Origin: Rhyacophila brunnea
Taxonomy: Eukaryota > Arthropoda > Insecta > Trichoptera > Rhyacophilidae
Direction: 5' to 3'
Length of the DNA stretch: 64,000 bases
Assembly: GCA_022495005.1 (NCBI GenBank)
Contig: JAGYXB010001997.1
Span: 3,162,001-3,226,000 of the forward strand
Numbering within the stretch: the first letter of the stretch is position 1; each line of letters starts with the position of its first letter. Under the pieces are notes generated by a model. That model was not told where the DNA came from. It saw only the letters and a list, made by a program, of their open reading frames with translations, and made no database searches. This document shows positions 34,865 through 45,688 of this stretch, piece after piece. The position numbers and the translations under genes are program-made.

Positions 34865-35593
34865 ATATTATATTATGCACGTATAATTTAATTATTAATT
34901 GTTTTTCAGTGCGTAATGCAAATGATAGAACCGCTATTTTCTTTTTGTTTTGTTTATCTGTTATCGACCGTGCGTAGTTTACAGGCTTCATTTTATGGAA
35001 AATATAAAATTATTCATAACATATACTTTCGAATACCTACGTACCTATGTAGATTTAATTTCTAAATTAAAATGTTGAATATATTTACCAAGACTTAATA
35101 CAAAATTCTTGCTTTGATCTTTGGTCGTGATGGCATCTACGTACCTACGTTTGGGGTAAGTTTGTCTCAAATATTTCCCACGGGGCCTGCTCTAAGATAG
35201 GAACGCATCCTTTATGTATAAGGCAAGGGTAGGGAAGGAAAGTCACTTTGTGTTGTTTTACCGCAGCCTCCGCATGTATGAAACTTAAGGAATTTGGTGA
35301 CATCGCTGACGTCTGTATACCCGGCCGGTCGGTGACACGTTAAGTACGGTTTTATTATTAAAAATTGCCGCCCATTTCACGTACCTACTCACTTGTTTCA
35401 CAGGGTGAAATTTAATTAAGGTGAGGTTTATGCGTAATTTATTATGAAGGTACGGAAATACGCATAATAAAACACAATCGATTATACCGTAGTAGTGCCT
35501 GCGCAATACAAAATATGTTTCATATAAGTAAGGGTGTTTGAGTATATAACAGAAGTTGTCTTGTTAATTTTATTTATAGTAGTATTTATTTTT
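34865..35593. other. Gene-free stretch with GC-richer 35120-35420
   Basis: 35120-35420 has higher GC than its surroundings and contains CCCGGCCGGTCGG, but every frame is interrupted and no relative was seen in the window. Confidence 0.35.
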
Positions 35594-35829
35594 CTCTTTC
35601 GACCATGTCCGATCCTACTAAGATCATATGGGTCTCCACAGAGTAGAAGTTTGTATTAACAGATTTTGTTTTTATGAGAAATGGATGTCAGCCACTTGCT
35701 CAACCTATTAGGTCCATACTCTGACTCATACATAAATTTACAATCAATATGTGTTCTTGCCAGACCCAGGATTCAAACCTGGGACCCACGACGCTATAGG
35801 CCGACGTTTAAGCCACGTGGCCATCGTGA
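35594..35829 (-). mobile_element. SINE-B copy 2, complete
   Basis: On the minus strand it reads CACGATGGCCACGTGGCTTA (A-box side), CCCAGGTTTGAATCCTGGGT (B box), then GTATGAGTCAGAGTATGGAC, AATAGGTTGAGCAAGTGGCT and GGACATGGTCGAAA. The head resembles tRNA-Leu or tRNA-Ser genes (GGCCGAGCGG-type D arm). It lies next to the 3' end of an RTE-like LINE. Confidence 0.85.
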
Positions 35830-35849
35830 AAAATAATATACACTGATTC

Positions 35850-36458
35850 AACATCATCATCAATCGGCCGGGGTCGATCAACTGATGCATGAAGGCCTCC
35901 CCCAGTTAGTCCAGCAGTTGTCCACTCGTCGAGTATATCCAGTCCATTGTCATTTTATCTACTTAGTTTTTTTGCGTGTTTTCTTATTCATTGGTTACTT
36001 TTGTAGTCTTTCGGCGTTATGTACAACATGCACCTTTCCGTGCCACGTTGCGCTACTCGCATTTTTTTAATTTCGTTTACATTAGAAGTATATGTGCCAC
36101 ATGCATACTTGGGCACTTTAAGCTTAAGACACAATGGTAGGTCATTTTTTAAGATACTATTCAGGTGCCTAAATTTACTCCATGCCAATTTAGTTCTGCG
36201 CGTAATCTCGTCACCGTCAATTGACGTCTGTTGTCCAAGGTGGATGTAATTGTTGATTCGTTCGATATGATTGTCATTGACGAGGATCGCTTTTGGTTCA
36301 GCAATATAGTTTACCATTATTTTTGTCTTACATACATTAATCTCCCGCATCCTGGTATTGAGGTAATTTGGGTCGTTCGCAGGTTTTACACGGATTATAT
36401 TATTTAAAAAAAACATTATTAATTTTTGTAGGTAGATACTTATATACTTTTTCCACAT
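35850..36458 (-). pseudogene. RTE-like LINE RT C-terminal fragment
   Basis: The minus-strand ORF (stop near 35988) reads TKIMVNYIAEPKAILVNDNH, then INNYIHLGQQTSIDGDEITR, RRTKLAWSKFRHLNSILKND and VAQRGTERCMLYITPKD. These match the post-RT region of insect RTE-type endonuclease-reverse transcriptases (LGQ...I...EI.RR...W..F..L). About 30 residues around the TYGCETW block are replaced by other sequence. Towards 35850 comes a 3' UTR with a GATGATGATG tail, as usual for RTE elements. Confidence 0.75.
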
Positions 36459-37921
36459 TTATATCATAATTTAAAGACAGATTTTGTCTTACAATATTAT
36501 TACATTGGTCTATCATCTTCTAACCTGATAATTTAGTAAGACGAAACTGGTCTTGTGACATCTCTGATGAAAAAATAAAGCTCAGGTAAATAATTATTTT
36601 TATTTTTTTATTATTCAGAAGTAAACCTCTAACTTACCTAAAATTCTTCATTTTCAAACAGGGAAAAAATTATCATAGGGATAAAAGGTATATAGGTTCC
36701 TAAAATGGGATCTTGAGGCAGATGAAAGAGACGTATCATTATAATTAAATTTGACTGGCTTCAAAAGCACAGTAGCTACTCTCAATACAATATACTATTA
36801 TTAAAACCTATTTTTAAAAATATAATATTAGAATAAATGTTTACTATCCATAAATTTGTATATCAGAAGTTACCATCGCGTTTAGACGTTACAAAATGCA
36901 GAAATCATGGAAATGGCACGCATCATTTTAAAAATTCGTGGTTGAAAAACGTGCAATATAAACCATTAGCAAAAAAGCAGGAATAATACTAAAAGTATGT
37001 AATAAATTGATTTTCTGGGAGCCCCAATATATTAATTCTATTCTAAGATATTACTTAACTCCAAATTCAATAAAATATGTGATAAAATGATATATCGTAT
37101 TCAGACAGTTACTTATTCCGGGAAGTTAACTGTCAGGCTTGATATTTTTTTATTAACACAGCCAGACATGACCTCATTAGCAGCGAGCTGTCAAAAATGT
37201 AGCTAAATACTACTACAAAATATTTTATTTTAAAGTGCAGTGCCGTGTATTAACAATTATTGTAGATAACCGCCTTGTTTATCGAATTTTCTCGGGTGAT
37301 ATCCGTGTTATTTTGGAATAATAAAATATCAGAAACGCGTTACCATGTTAACTATTTATAATAGTTCTTTACACATAAATCTGGCCTTGTTTTTTCAAAT
37401 TATTTGGAACATTTAAACAATAAGAGCCTCAACAATACATATTATAATATGTATATTAGGCATACACTATATTATTATAAGTAATACATTATATTCAAAG
37501 ATGCTTCCTACACGTTTTGGTTTAAGTATTGTTATATATTATAACACATTGTTTTGTTACTATCAACATTGTTATATAAAACAATGTTTACACTTTCGTC
37601 TGAAAGGGTCTAAGTATTTCAGGCTGTACTATAACACCTAGTAAACTCGGCTACAGCGAACAATTTTCTTGGGTTGATTTTTAAGATAAACAGTGAATTT
37701 TAAAGTATGCAAATACCTGCGAGCTCCTAAAGCCTTTTATATTTTATTCATATCGCCATTTCAATATCGAACACTAGGCGTATGTAAAACTTTACACGCC
37801 TTAAATAATGTAAAATATTGATATCTTATCAGTCGTAGAACATAGTCATGTACCAAGTTCGTATCTGCTATTATAATAATACTATATTGGTTTATATATA
37901 ATGTACGTCATATTATCATCG
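36459..37921. other. Gene-free stretch
   Basis: No exon, RNA gene or repeat family is recognised. Confidence 0.35.
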
Positions 37922-38160
37922 AATTTCTTTGTATAACATACATCATTTTGAAAAAACTTCTGAGAAAATATAATATAACCAATCCTTTTTTGAAAAAAAA
38001 TACGACATCTAGCAGGAATCAAACCTGCGTCTCTCGGGTTTCGCGCCCATGCACATTGACCACAATGCTATCGGTAGGTATCCTATCTAATTGCGACAAT
38101 TTTTTACTAATGGCTGTTACAATTACAATTGGCGATCGGCTTTTGTATTTTAAATAAAAG
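37922..38160. mobile_element. TR-family element, copy 5 (right arm lost)
   Basis: The left arm ACATACATCATTTTGAAAAA with ACCAATCCTTTTTTG precedes a minus-strand tRNA-like module (38008-38085) with GCAGGAATCAAACCTGC T-arm, GGGTTTCGCGCCC anticodon region and a degenerate D arm. No right arm was found before 38250. Confidence 0.6.
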
Positions 38161-38249
38161 TAGGTATTACTTTAATTACTGACCGACATCACGGATCACT
38201 CCAAGATTTTGTTGTTGTAACTTACTTGATTTAATTATTCTAATTAACT

Positions 38250-38970
38250 ATTTTTTATTCAACGAATAATTTACAAGATTTAAGAATGTATCATTATTTT
38301 TATTAAACATATATTATTTTGAAATTACTTTTATTGGTTATATATTTTATCAGAAATGTTTTCAAAATCATGTATGTTCAATAAAAAGAATGTTATATTC
38401 ATCTTGTGAAATATTCGTTAAATAAAAAAGAATCGGTGTGTGTCCTTATGTACGCGCGTTAGAAGGTATACTTCTTTAGCGTAACAAAACAAAAACAAAA
38501 CTTGTGATAAACTAGATTCTTTGACTAGCTCTTAATTATCTTGTTAAATTACACACTCAAGAAAAAGGACCGCTTAATGGAACGTCATTGGTTTATATCT
38601 ATACACTTGAACTTATATAACTAAATTATATAAAGGTTTCTCGTTGTTTTTATTTTTAAAGTACCAACTGTCACTCTGACGTTTAATAGTTTGTTTACGT
38701 AAGGAATTGCGAATGGCTAACAATAATAAATTCGCTGCCTAGGCAACAGAACAACTCTAAACTATATTATACTGTATAATCGTCACGATTGCAGTATTAT
38801 ACTGTGGGGTAAAGGTAGTGCTTTCGGCTGCTAACCGAACAATCGGTGGTTCGAATCCAATAGAGTGCCTTTTTTTCGTGTGAAAAATTAATTATGTGTT
38901 ACATGTCACACGCCAAAAATACACTCTGATCTGATTTTCCAAACGCGCCAAAAGAAGTATAACTTCAAAA
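38250..38970. mobile_element. TR-family solo copy B, interrupted by a nested insertion
   Basis: TTAACTATTTTTTATTCAAC with AAACATATATTATTTTGAAA is mirrored by TTTTCAAAATCATGTATGTT with CAATAAAAAGAATGTTAT. The right end stops at AAATAAAAAA (38430) and resumes at about 38968 with AATAGTTTCTTTG, as in the uninterrupted copy at 32.06-32.21 kb. The intervening ~540 bases are an insertion. Confidence 0.65.
38461..38969. mobile_element. Nested element with tRNA-like internal module
   Basis: GAAGGTATACTTCTTTAGCG at the left is roughly mirrored by CGCCAAAAGAAGTATAACTT at the right. Inside, 38808-38872 looks tRNA-like: GGGTAAAGGTAGTGC, an anticodon-like stem TTCGG-CTGCTAA-CCGAA, and GGTGGTTCGAATCCAAT. 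The T stem is imperfect and no acceptor stem pairs, so it is not a working tRNA gene. Exact ends are uncertain. Confidence 0.45.
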
Positions 38971-39142
38971 ATAGTTTCTTTGTATAAAAATTGTAATGGA
39001 TTTAGTTTTTTACTATTCCATTTGAGTCAAATGACTCAGACGACTTTGACTCAAATGGAATAGTACAAAACTTAAATCCATTAGAATTTAAATTCAAATT
39101 CCATCAAGTACCTTCGGTCGATAGTATTATTATTCTTTTTAT
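38971..39142. mobile_element. Y-family short derivative, copy 3
   Basis: ATTCCATTTGAGTCAAATGA through CTTTGACTCAAATGGAAT is a tight palindrome. It is followed by the full outer arm CTTAAATCCATTAGAATTTA to CCTTCGGTCGATAGTA. The left outer arm is replaced by the solo TR element. Confidence 0.65.
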
Positions 39143-40024
39143 AAGTTTTATTAAAAGCTCAATATATATATATAATATTCAAATAATTATTTACGATAAG
39201 TATGGGATCATGTTTCTACTTCAATGAATAATCAGTATTGGACACCAGAACTAAGTATTTAGTATTTACTCAGAATAATCTATTGTCGATTTACAAATCC
39301 TTAGTAAATTCAACCGTTGATTGAATTCGATACAACACTGGAACAAGAGTGTTTGTGTAATCCTCTGTCATCCAAATAAGCCGGTTTCATTGTCACTCCG
39401 CAGGAAATTCTCATGAATTGTGGTACACATATATCGTACTTCTACGTATATATCTTTTAAATACATTTATAATATATCAAGCAGTACATTTTGTCATAAA
39501 CAATATATCAGATATTATTAAATGACAGATCGTATATTAGATCGTGAAATAACCACAATCAGCTCCTAGAATATTGGTAATATGATATTATTAATGTGGT
39601 AACATGATCAAACAGACAGTTTCAGACATATTATTACATAAAGCGACATGTACAGTCTAATGGAGCTTGTAATTAAAGGAAATATTTGGAAGCACAACCT
39701 GTAAGGAAGTATATCGTATCTGTAAATACTTAAGAAATCGGTTCGACTATAATAATAATCTTTCATTGGTTCGGACAAGAGGACAGGTATCGCCCAGATG
39801 ATTTTCAATCTTTATTTTAGTGGCACGCGTAGAAGATAAAGTAGCAAAATTTCCACTTTGCATTTTTAAATACAACTTTCAATAGCACTGTTTAAATATT
39901 TTTTTCATAATAATAGTGAAACAAAGTTATGTGTTGACTACAATTTTATATCGGTCATGTTGACAACTATTTCACATTATAGTAACTGCAAAACCTATTT
40001 TTATCTCCACTTAGCTTAGATATT
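39143..40024. other. Gene-free stretch
   Basis: AT-rich, including an ATATATATAT run near 39161; nothing assignable. Confidence 0.35.
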
Positions 40025-40119
40025 CTTCTTTGACCATGTCTGGCTCTTAGTTTGAGCATATTATATACACACCATACGGTACATCCGAAAAATCCGGGAA
40101 TGGGACGATTTGGCACCGC

Positions 40120-40214
40120 GAACTGGCCTCCGCCGATTGGCCTCCGGTAATTGGCCGCCGGTACAATCGGACGCCGGCCCAATTGGACGCCGACCCAATT
40201 CGACGCCGACAGTT
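40120..40214. repeat. GC-rich sub-repeat array, left arm of fold-back element
   Basis: About six degenerate units of 14-16 bp with the pattern ATTGGMCKCCGRCCCA (for example CAATTGGACGCCGACC). It is strongly GC-rich in an AT-rich setting, which points to foreign ancestry or a transposase-binding role. Confidence 0.8.
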
Positions 40215-40689
40215 GAATTAAATGCGCAAAGGAATAGACGTACGTTACGATTTGTTGGAGTAAATAAGCAAGTCAGTTTAATATGCTTCTATCTTCTCAG
40301 TAGTTGTACCTTATACATTTCGCGCTTGACACATTTTTAATATAGATTGAGAATAATTATTATGCCTTATGATGTTTATTAAAAGAAAATAATTCTTCCC
40401 TCGCTAAAACTTAAAGATGTGCATAATCAATTAATTTATTGTCTATACATGGGTACTTATTTACATTTACAACAAATATTAAAAATAATGTTAGATGTTA
40501 GAATGAAAATTACATTATATTTCAGCGTTTTATCGACTTAATATTATAATAAAGCTTAAACATGTATATTATTATGCATAAATGCGTATTTTAAGATAGT
40601 ATGAAATTACAAACAAAATATTAAGTAAGTTATCTGCTAAGTATAAATGTTTCAGTAGTTTGATTGATAAACTACTTAGGTACTGGGTG

Positions 40690-40760
40690 CCGGACGAAAT
40701 CCCGAAGGCCGAAATCCCGAATGCTGAAATCCCGAATGGCCGAAATCCCGAAAAATAAAA
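40690..40760. repeat. Inner GAAATCCCGAA sub-repeat (4 units left, 2 right)
   Basis: Four units of GAAATCCCGAA(T/A/G)G(G/C)C lie here, while the mirror region at 41115-41152 has only about two. The difference suggests contraction or expansion after the inverted duplication formed. Confidence 0.7.
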
Positions 40761-41642
40761 AAATACAAACACCAATAATTGCGCAATTTTTGCAAGAGAG
40801 ACAAAAACCCATTTTTTGTGGAAATATAAAAAAATGTAAAATACAAACATCAATAATTGCGCAATCGTGAGCTCAATTTTTGTAAGAGAGACAAATCCTA
40901 TTTTTGCGGAAAATGGGTTTTTCCGATTGCGCATTTTTTTCAGGAGAGACCATTTTGTAGAACGAATAGATTTTGTGTCTCTTGCAAAAAATGCGCAATT
41001 TACGATTGCGCAATTATTGAGGTTTGTATTTTACATTTTTTTATATTTCCACAAAAAATGGGCTTTGTGTCTCTCTTGCAAAAATTGCGCAATTATTGAT
41101 GTTTGGATTTTTTTATTTTTCGGGATTTCGGCCTTCAGGATTTCGTCCGGCACCCAGTACCTAAGTAGTTTATCAATCATATATAAATCAAACTACTGAA
41201 ACATTTATACTTAGCAGATAACTTACTTAATATTTTGTTTGTAATTTCATACTATCATAAAATACGCAATTATGCATAATAATATACATGTTTAAGCTTT
41301 ATTATAATATTAAGTCGATAAAACGCTGAAATATAATGTAATTTTCATTCTTACATCTAACATTATTTTTAATATTTGTTGTAAATATAAATAAGTACCC
41401 ATGTATAGACAATAAATTAATTGATTATGCACATCTTTAAGTTTTAACGAGGGAAGAATTTTTTTCTTTTAATAAACATCATAAGGCATAATAAATATTC
41501 TCAATCTATATTAAAAAATGTGTCAAGCGCAAAATGTATAAGGTACAACTACTGAGAAGATAGAAGCATATTAAACTGACTTGTTTATTTACTCCAACAA
41601 ATCGTAACGTACGTCTATTCCTTTGCGCATTTAATTCAACTG

Positions 41643-41768
41643 TGCGGCGTCCAATCCTCCCGGAGGCCAATTGGGTCGGCGTCGAATTGGGTCGGCGTCC
41701 AATTGGGCCGGCGTCCGATTGTACCGGCGGCCAATTACCGGAGGCCAATCGGCGGAGGCCAGTTCGCG
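41643..41768. repeat. GC-rich sub-repeat array, right arm of fold-back element
   Basis: Inverse of the left array but longer. It contains about two additional units around GGAGGCCAATTGGGTCGG that the left arm lacks, so the arms differ in unit number while being nearly identical elsewhere. Confidence 0.75.
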
Positions 41769-42235
41769 GTGTCAAATCGTCCTAGACCCGAAAAATCCTG
41801 TTGATTGCAATGTCTTTTTGCGCCATTCCAGGTCATGTCAGCATCCTGTAGCTTGGCCATATACACTTTATAGTTAGTATTTAGCGGCCTTCCAGGACTT
41901 CGGAATCCAGTTGGATTAAAGAACAGGCAATCTTATTGGAAGTTCTCTTCTGGTATCCGTAGCACATGGCCTAGCCAAGTACAACGTCGCCTCTTCACTC
42001 TCAACGTGATGAGAGGCTGCTTGGTGCGTTCTCTTATCTCCTTGATATCCGGTTGGTTTAAAACAGGCAAGCCAGGTTGAATTTCTCTTCAGGCGTCCGC
42101 AGCACGTACCTAGCACCTTGCTTCTTCACTCTCAGCGTAATGAGAGAGTGGTCAGCTCTCGTATCTCCTCATTACACCTGCAGTCATACCACCACCGCAC
42201 ACCCAGTATCCGTCGCAAACAACATTTATTTTTGA

Positions 42236-42599
42236 AATTCAGTATACGGTAGCCCTGAGCTTTATTTAGGCATTAATAATCTTTATTTTTTGTATGTGAT
42301 GTGTTTATATTATACATGTAAATAATACGATTGTCTAAATGTGTATAACCAACAAAATACCACAGTTCAAACTTTAAACAAAATTATTAGACAACAAAAT
42401 TATAGATCCTTCCTTACTCAAGTGTATCTGCTTAGTATAAATGAAATATAAACCGTGTTTCAAAATAGATTGGTTTACGTATGTATATAAAATATATAAT
42501 AGACGCCAGGTTTGCTTACGTTAAATTATATTCATATTAACTTTGATTGAAGATATTATTCAATAAGTATAGTTATCTAATACTGGAATAATTATAGCC
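42236..42599. other. Gene-free stretch
   Basis: Nothing assignable. Confidence 0.3.
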
Positions 42600-42603
42600 T
42601 TAA

Positions 42604-43547
42604 GGGCGGACGTGCTCAGCGTGGGTCAAAATGGAGCTGTTTTTCTATTTTCAAAGCATGATCCTGGACATACCTTAAACGTTGTAGATAATCTATTTAT
42701 ATAATTTTGAAGCCTTATTATCCTTTATATTTATTTTAAACATTTGATGACTGCATAAAGTATTTTTATTACATAAAATAGTATTCTTTTAAACCTCTCT
42801 CTCTAATGTTTTAGAATATAGTCATATTTCAGTACATAACCTAACCTAACCGAATTTTTTTAAACGGTACATGTTCAAACACGCGCGTTAATATCATTTT
42901 ACTCCCTACTTCAATTATAGTTTGTCAATTTATGGCTACGGCCGTATGTTGTAGCTTAACCACTGGGGAATGCCAAAAGAAATGGCGTATTTCAAAAAAA
43001 AACACTACCTTATTCTTAGGTCAATAATTATTATAAATCAATCATTATTCATAGGATGTTTATCACACTTGAATAGGCAAAAACATAGCTTATAATGAGT
43101 GTCTTTATAATTATCTTCACATGTGTTAATCTTGCCCATTTTCTGAATAATAAAATGCCCAATTCTTGTCAAATTTGGTATCACAGAGATTATCAATATA
43201 ATTTTTTATAATAAATATTTCACTATAATAATGTCAATATAAATTATACTGATGGTTTTATAAATGCGTTTAAAAATTAATAAATGTAAAAATCTTAACA
43301 CCACTACACATTTATGTACTGAAATATGACTATATTCTAAAACATTAGAGCGAGAGGTTTAAAAGAATACTATTTTATGTAATAAAAATACTTTATGCAG
43401 TCATCAAATATTTAAAATAAATATAAAGGATAATAAGGCTTCAAAATTATATAAATAAATTATCTACAACGTTTAAGGGATGTGCAGGATGATGCTTTGA
43501 AAATAGAACAAAAGCTCCATTTTAACCTACGCTGAGCATGTCCCCCT
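42604..43547. mobile_element. 944-bp TTAA-type MITE, copy 2, with ~235-bp terminal inverted repeats
   Basis: It begins GGGCGGACGTGCTCAGCGTG and ends GCTGAGCATGTCCCCCT. TTAA stands at both borders (42600-42603 and 43548-43551). The arms pair over about 235 bases (for instance GTATTCTTTTAAACCTCTCT and its inverse at about 43352). TTAA targets are characteristic of piggyBac-type transposases; the internal sequence has no ORF. A partial copy lies at 29.5-30.3 kb. Confidence 0.75.
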
Positions 43548-43551
43548 TTAA

Positions 43552-44429
43552 GGGAAGTTCTGAGAATAAGTTCACTTCATCAGTTACATAACTAAAAATG
43601 GTTTGAATATCTTGAGCTTTTGATTGACGTTAAAAATACTTTGATCTATAGAATATCGGTTACAGCTGTTATCAATACATAATTATGTAATTTGATAATT
43701 TTTAAATAGACTATTTTTAGATAGTTACTGATAACTGTTTTTATAATAATATTCTATCTGTCATATTTAGAATTAAACTATTTTATCATTGCAGATACAA
43801 TTTTTCAATACTCACAGAATTGGATGGAAATAGTTTTTCCACTTGATAAATATATCGATGTTTCTCAAAGTCAAAATGGCATAAGTAACATTTTGAAGTA
43901 AATTAGTTATTTATTGGGTGAAGTTGTTTAGAATGTCATTTTCTGTACCTATCGCATAAGTGCGTAAGAAAAAGTTTTTCCATGACGTAGTTATAACTAT
44001 TTTTTAGTTGGGTACTTATTGGAAAAATATATGAGAATAACAATAAAATTACTTTTTGAATTGCTCTTCTGTATTATTGCAAATGACTACATACACCCGT
44101 TTGTATTGGCAAATAAGATTATGCACAATAATTCATAAAAATACCTATCTGATATTTTAAGTAAAAGGTTCGAGTATTGAATAATAGTTATATTATACGT
44201 GCAATAAAAATTAGATCATGCACATTTTTGTTGGGTATCCGATCGTAGTACTTATCCATACATTTTTTTACAACGAGCAACCCAATTGAACTTGTATTTA
44301 TTAATAATAATAATTACAAATCGGGGCAAATCTGATAATTATACTGATATATACAAATAGAAAAAGCCACATATATGTTTGTAGTAATAATACCACTCAA
44401 CATTAAATGGGTGACACACTTTAATATTA
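43552..44429. other. Gene-free stretch
   Basis: Nothing assignable. Confidence 0.3.
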
Positions 44430-44905
44430 TGTATGTTTTGTTGTCAAAACAAAACACTAGAGCGATAACAATTGTCAGCATTTCCTCCATCATAACTACA
44501 TCAGTAGGGTATGTTATGATTTGTTAATTGTGACGATATCTCTTGTAATATATGAACTGAATTTGTATCAATTGGAAGGACAACGCATGAATCCTCGAGT
44601 CCATCACGAGATGCATTACTATTGTCACGAGTCCTTCACTCGACATAGTGAACTGTCATTCCACGCGAATCAAGTCTCTCAGTTCATTAATAATGGATCT
44701 CACCAGTACATCATTACCCGCGATTATAATCTCACGCTGTCATCTTTATTAAAGTATTACTGTATTATTGTATTGATAAATAAACTCTCCTCCAAACATC
44801 CAGGCAACAACGACCTCCTATCTCCTCCACCTTCATCTAACGCTAATTGTTTAATATTATATTTTAGGACATGCACAGTAACCGAAATTTGATAGATGCT
44901 GGTTT
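44430..44905 (+). repeat. LTR-like repeat, copy 2
   Basis: It begins with the same hairpin-led 85 bases as 5901-5990. It contains an AATAAA signal at 44778-44783 and a C-rich segment after it. The ORF at 44521-44892 (123 codons) lies wholly inside and has no known domain. The layout (promoter-like start, polyadenylation signal, ~470 bp) would suit a solo LTR, but no TG...CA ends, target duplication or primer site could be confirmed. Confidence 0.35.
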
Positions 44906-45549
44906 CAGCCCTACTCGCTACTTTTATTTTCTAATAAGCATATATTATTATATTGGATGTTCCAAACTATGTATAATATGTTTATAATATTATAATTATA
45001 ATGTGTTTAAATTGTTTATTCGAATGGTCAAAAAGAACTATATTAGCCATACTAAGTTTTAAATACATTATCAATTCTTAATATTGTTTGAGCTGTTTAG
45101 AGTACTTTGCCCTTAATATACTTCCAGCAAAGAACCCTTAAAAACTTTGAACAATTACTCTAAATTTTAAATGTTATATCACATGAAAATAAATGACAAT
45201 ACTTACATACTTCAAATTTTAAAGTGTATACAATGGCGCAGGTGTATTAAAATGGACTACATGGATCGTAAGAGTGGTGAAATAAAAAAAGGAGTTCCAT
45301 GTTTCATTACAGTGACATATTGTGTAATCCTAAAAAACGGAAATGAAAAATAATATGATTTAAAATAAAATTATGCTTAAAATTTCAAATGAAGCTACAA
45401 TAATTTATTTACTAGCACAAAGTATCTTCAATGTCAACATCATTTCCAGATTGTATAAGATATAATGCCAGTCCAAATTCAAATTGACTAGATAAGGGAC
45501 GTTTTACCACTGAACGTTATTCAAGTGTGTCTATTTCCTTTTCCGACAG
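44906..45549. other. Upstream flank or intron of the GPCR gene
   Basis: No exon preceding 45550 could be recognised here. The pyrimidine-rich tract CTATTTCCTTTTCCGACAG ends at 45549 and serves as the acceptor of the first visible exon. Confidence 0.5.
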
Positions 45550-45688
45550 ATGGTCCCAGGGGCTTCTCTTCCACCAGGCGGTTGTGGACTGCGCAAGGGC
45601 CGCCATCTTGCTACCGTTAGGAATCTCAATTTTCAAATGCCAGCCGGTCAACAAATGCTCGCTCGTGGAGACGGCTTTCCTGCTATTG
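45550..45688 (+). CDS. Class A GPCR, internal exon encoding TM2 to start of TM3
   Basis: The exon is 139 bp, in phase 2 at the start and phase 0 at the end. It encodes WSQGLLFHQAVVDCARAAIL, then LPLGISIFKCQPVNK, then CSLVETAFLLL. The first hydrophobic run fits TM2, the short polar loop fits extracellular loop 1, and the Cys before the second hydrophobic run fits the conserved Cys at the top of TM3. It is preceded by a good acceptor and followed by a plausible donor (TTG/GTCAGT). A stronger GTAAGT at 45764 lies beyond an in-frame TAA (45755-45757). It is GC-richer than its surroundings, as expected of selected coding sequence. The subfamily is not recognised; a peptide, amine or orphan receptor are all possible. 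Confidence 0.72.

Larger units (their letters stand above)
40096..41789. mobile_element. 1,694-bp fold-back element with 9-bp target duplication
   Basis: Almost the whole element is one inverted repeat centred near 40942, with arms of roughly 0.75-0.84 kb that remain nearly identical. The ends are GGGAATGGGACGATTTGGCA and the inverse of AGGACGATTTGACACCGCG. The flanks gaaaaatcc (40087-40095 and 41790-41798) are identical 9-mers. Outer arm segments carry GC-rich ~16-bp sub-repeats and inner ones a GAAATCCCGAA sub-repeat. No transposase is present and the ORFs inside are palindrome shadows. Long sub-repeated TIRs with 9-bp duplications fit Foldback or Mutator-like (MULE) elements; which one is inference. 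Confidence 0.9.
40025..42235 (-). mobile_element. GAA-tailed LINE 3' end, copy 2, split by a fold-back element
   Basis: 40025-40095 (TTCTTCTTTGACCATGTCTG...) and 41790-42235 together match the copies at 18.6 and 62.2 kb, with the fold-back element inserted between. On the minus strand the second part reads LRVKRRRCTWLGHVLRIPEE, a usual LINE C-terminal block. About 140 bases (roughly 41915-42175) occur twice in tandem: the CTTCACTCTCA(A/G)CGT(G/A)ATGAGAG and AACAGGCAA blocks are each repeated. It is dead. Confidence 0.7.

Noticed and set aside
40572..41199. Overlapping ORFs of 110-120 codons on both strands
   Set aside because: They lie in the centre of the fold-back palindrome; similar peptides on both strands are a by-product of the inverted repeat.
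42837..42852. Telomere-like CCTAACCTAACC
   Set aside because: Only about two and a half TTAGG-type units inside a MITE; no array.
44521..44892. 123-codon ORF as a host gene
   Set aside because: No domain and no splice support; lies in a repeat with a copy of its start at 5.9 kb.
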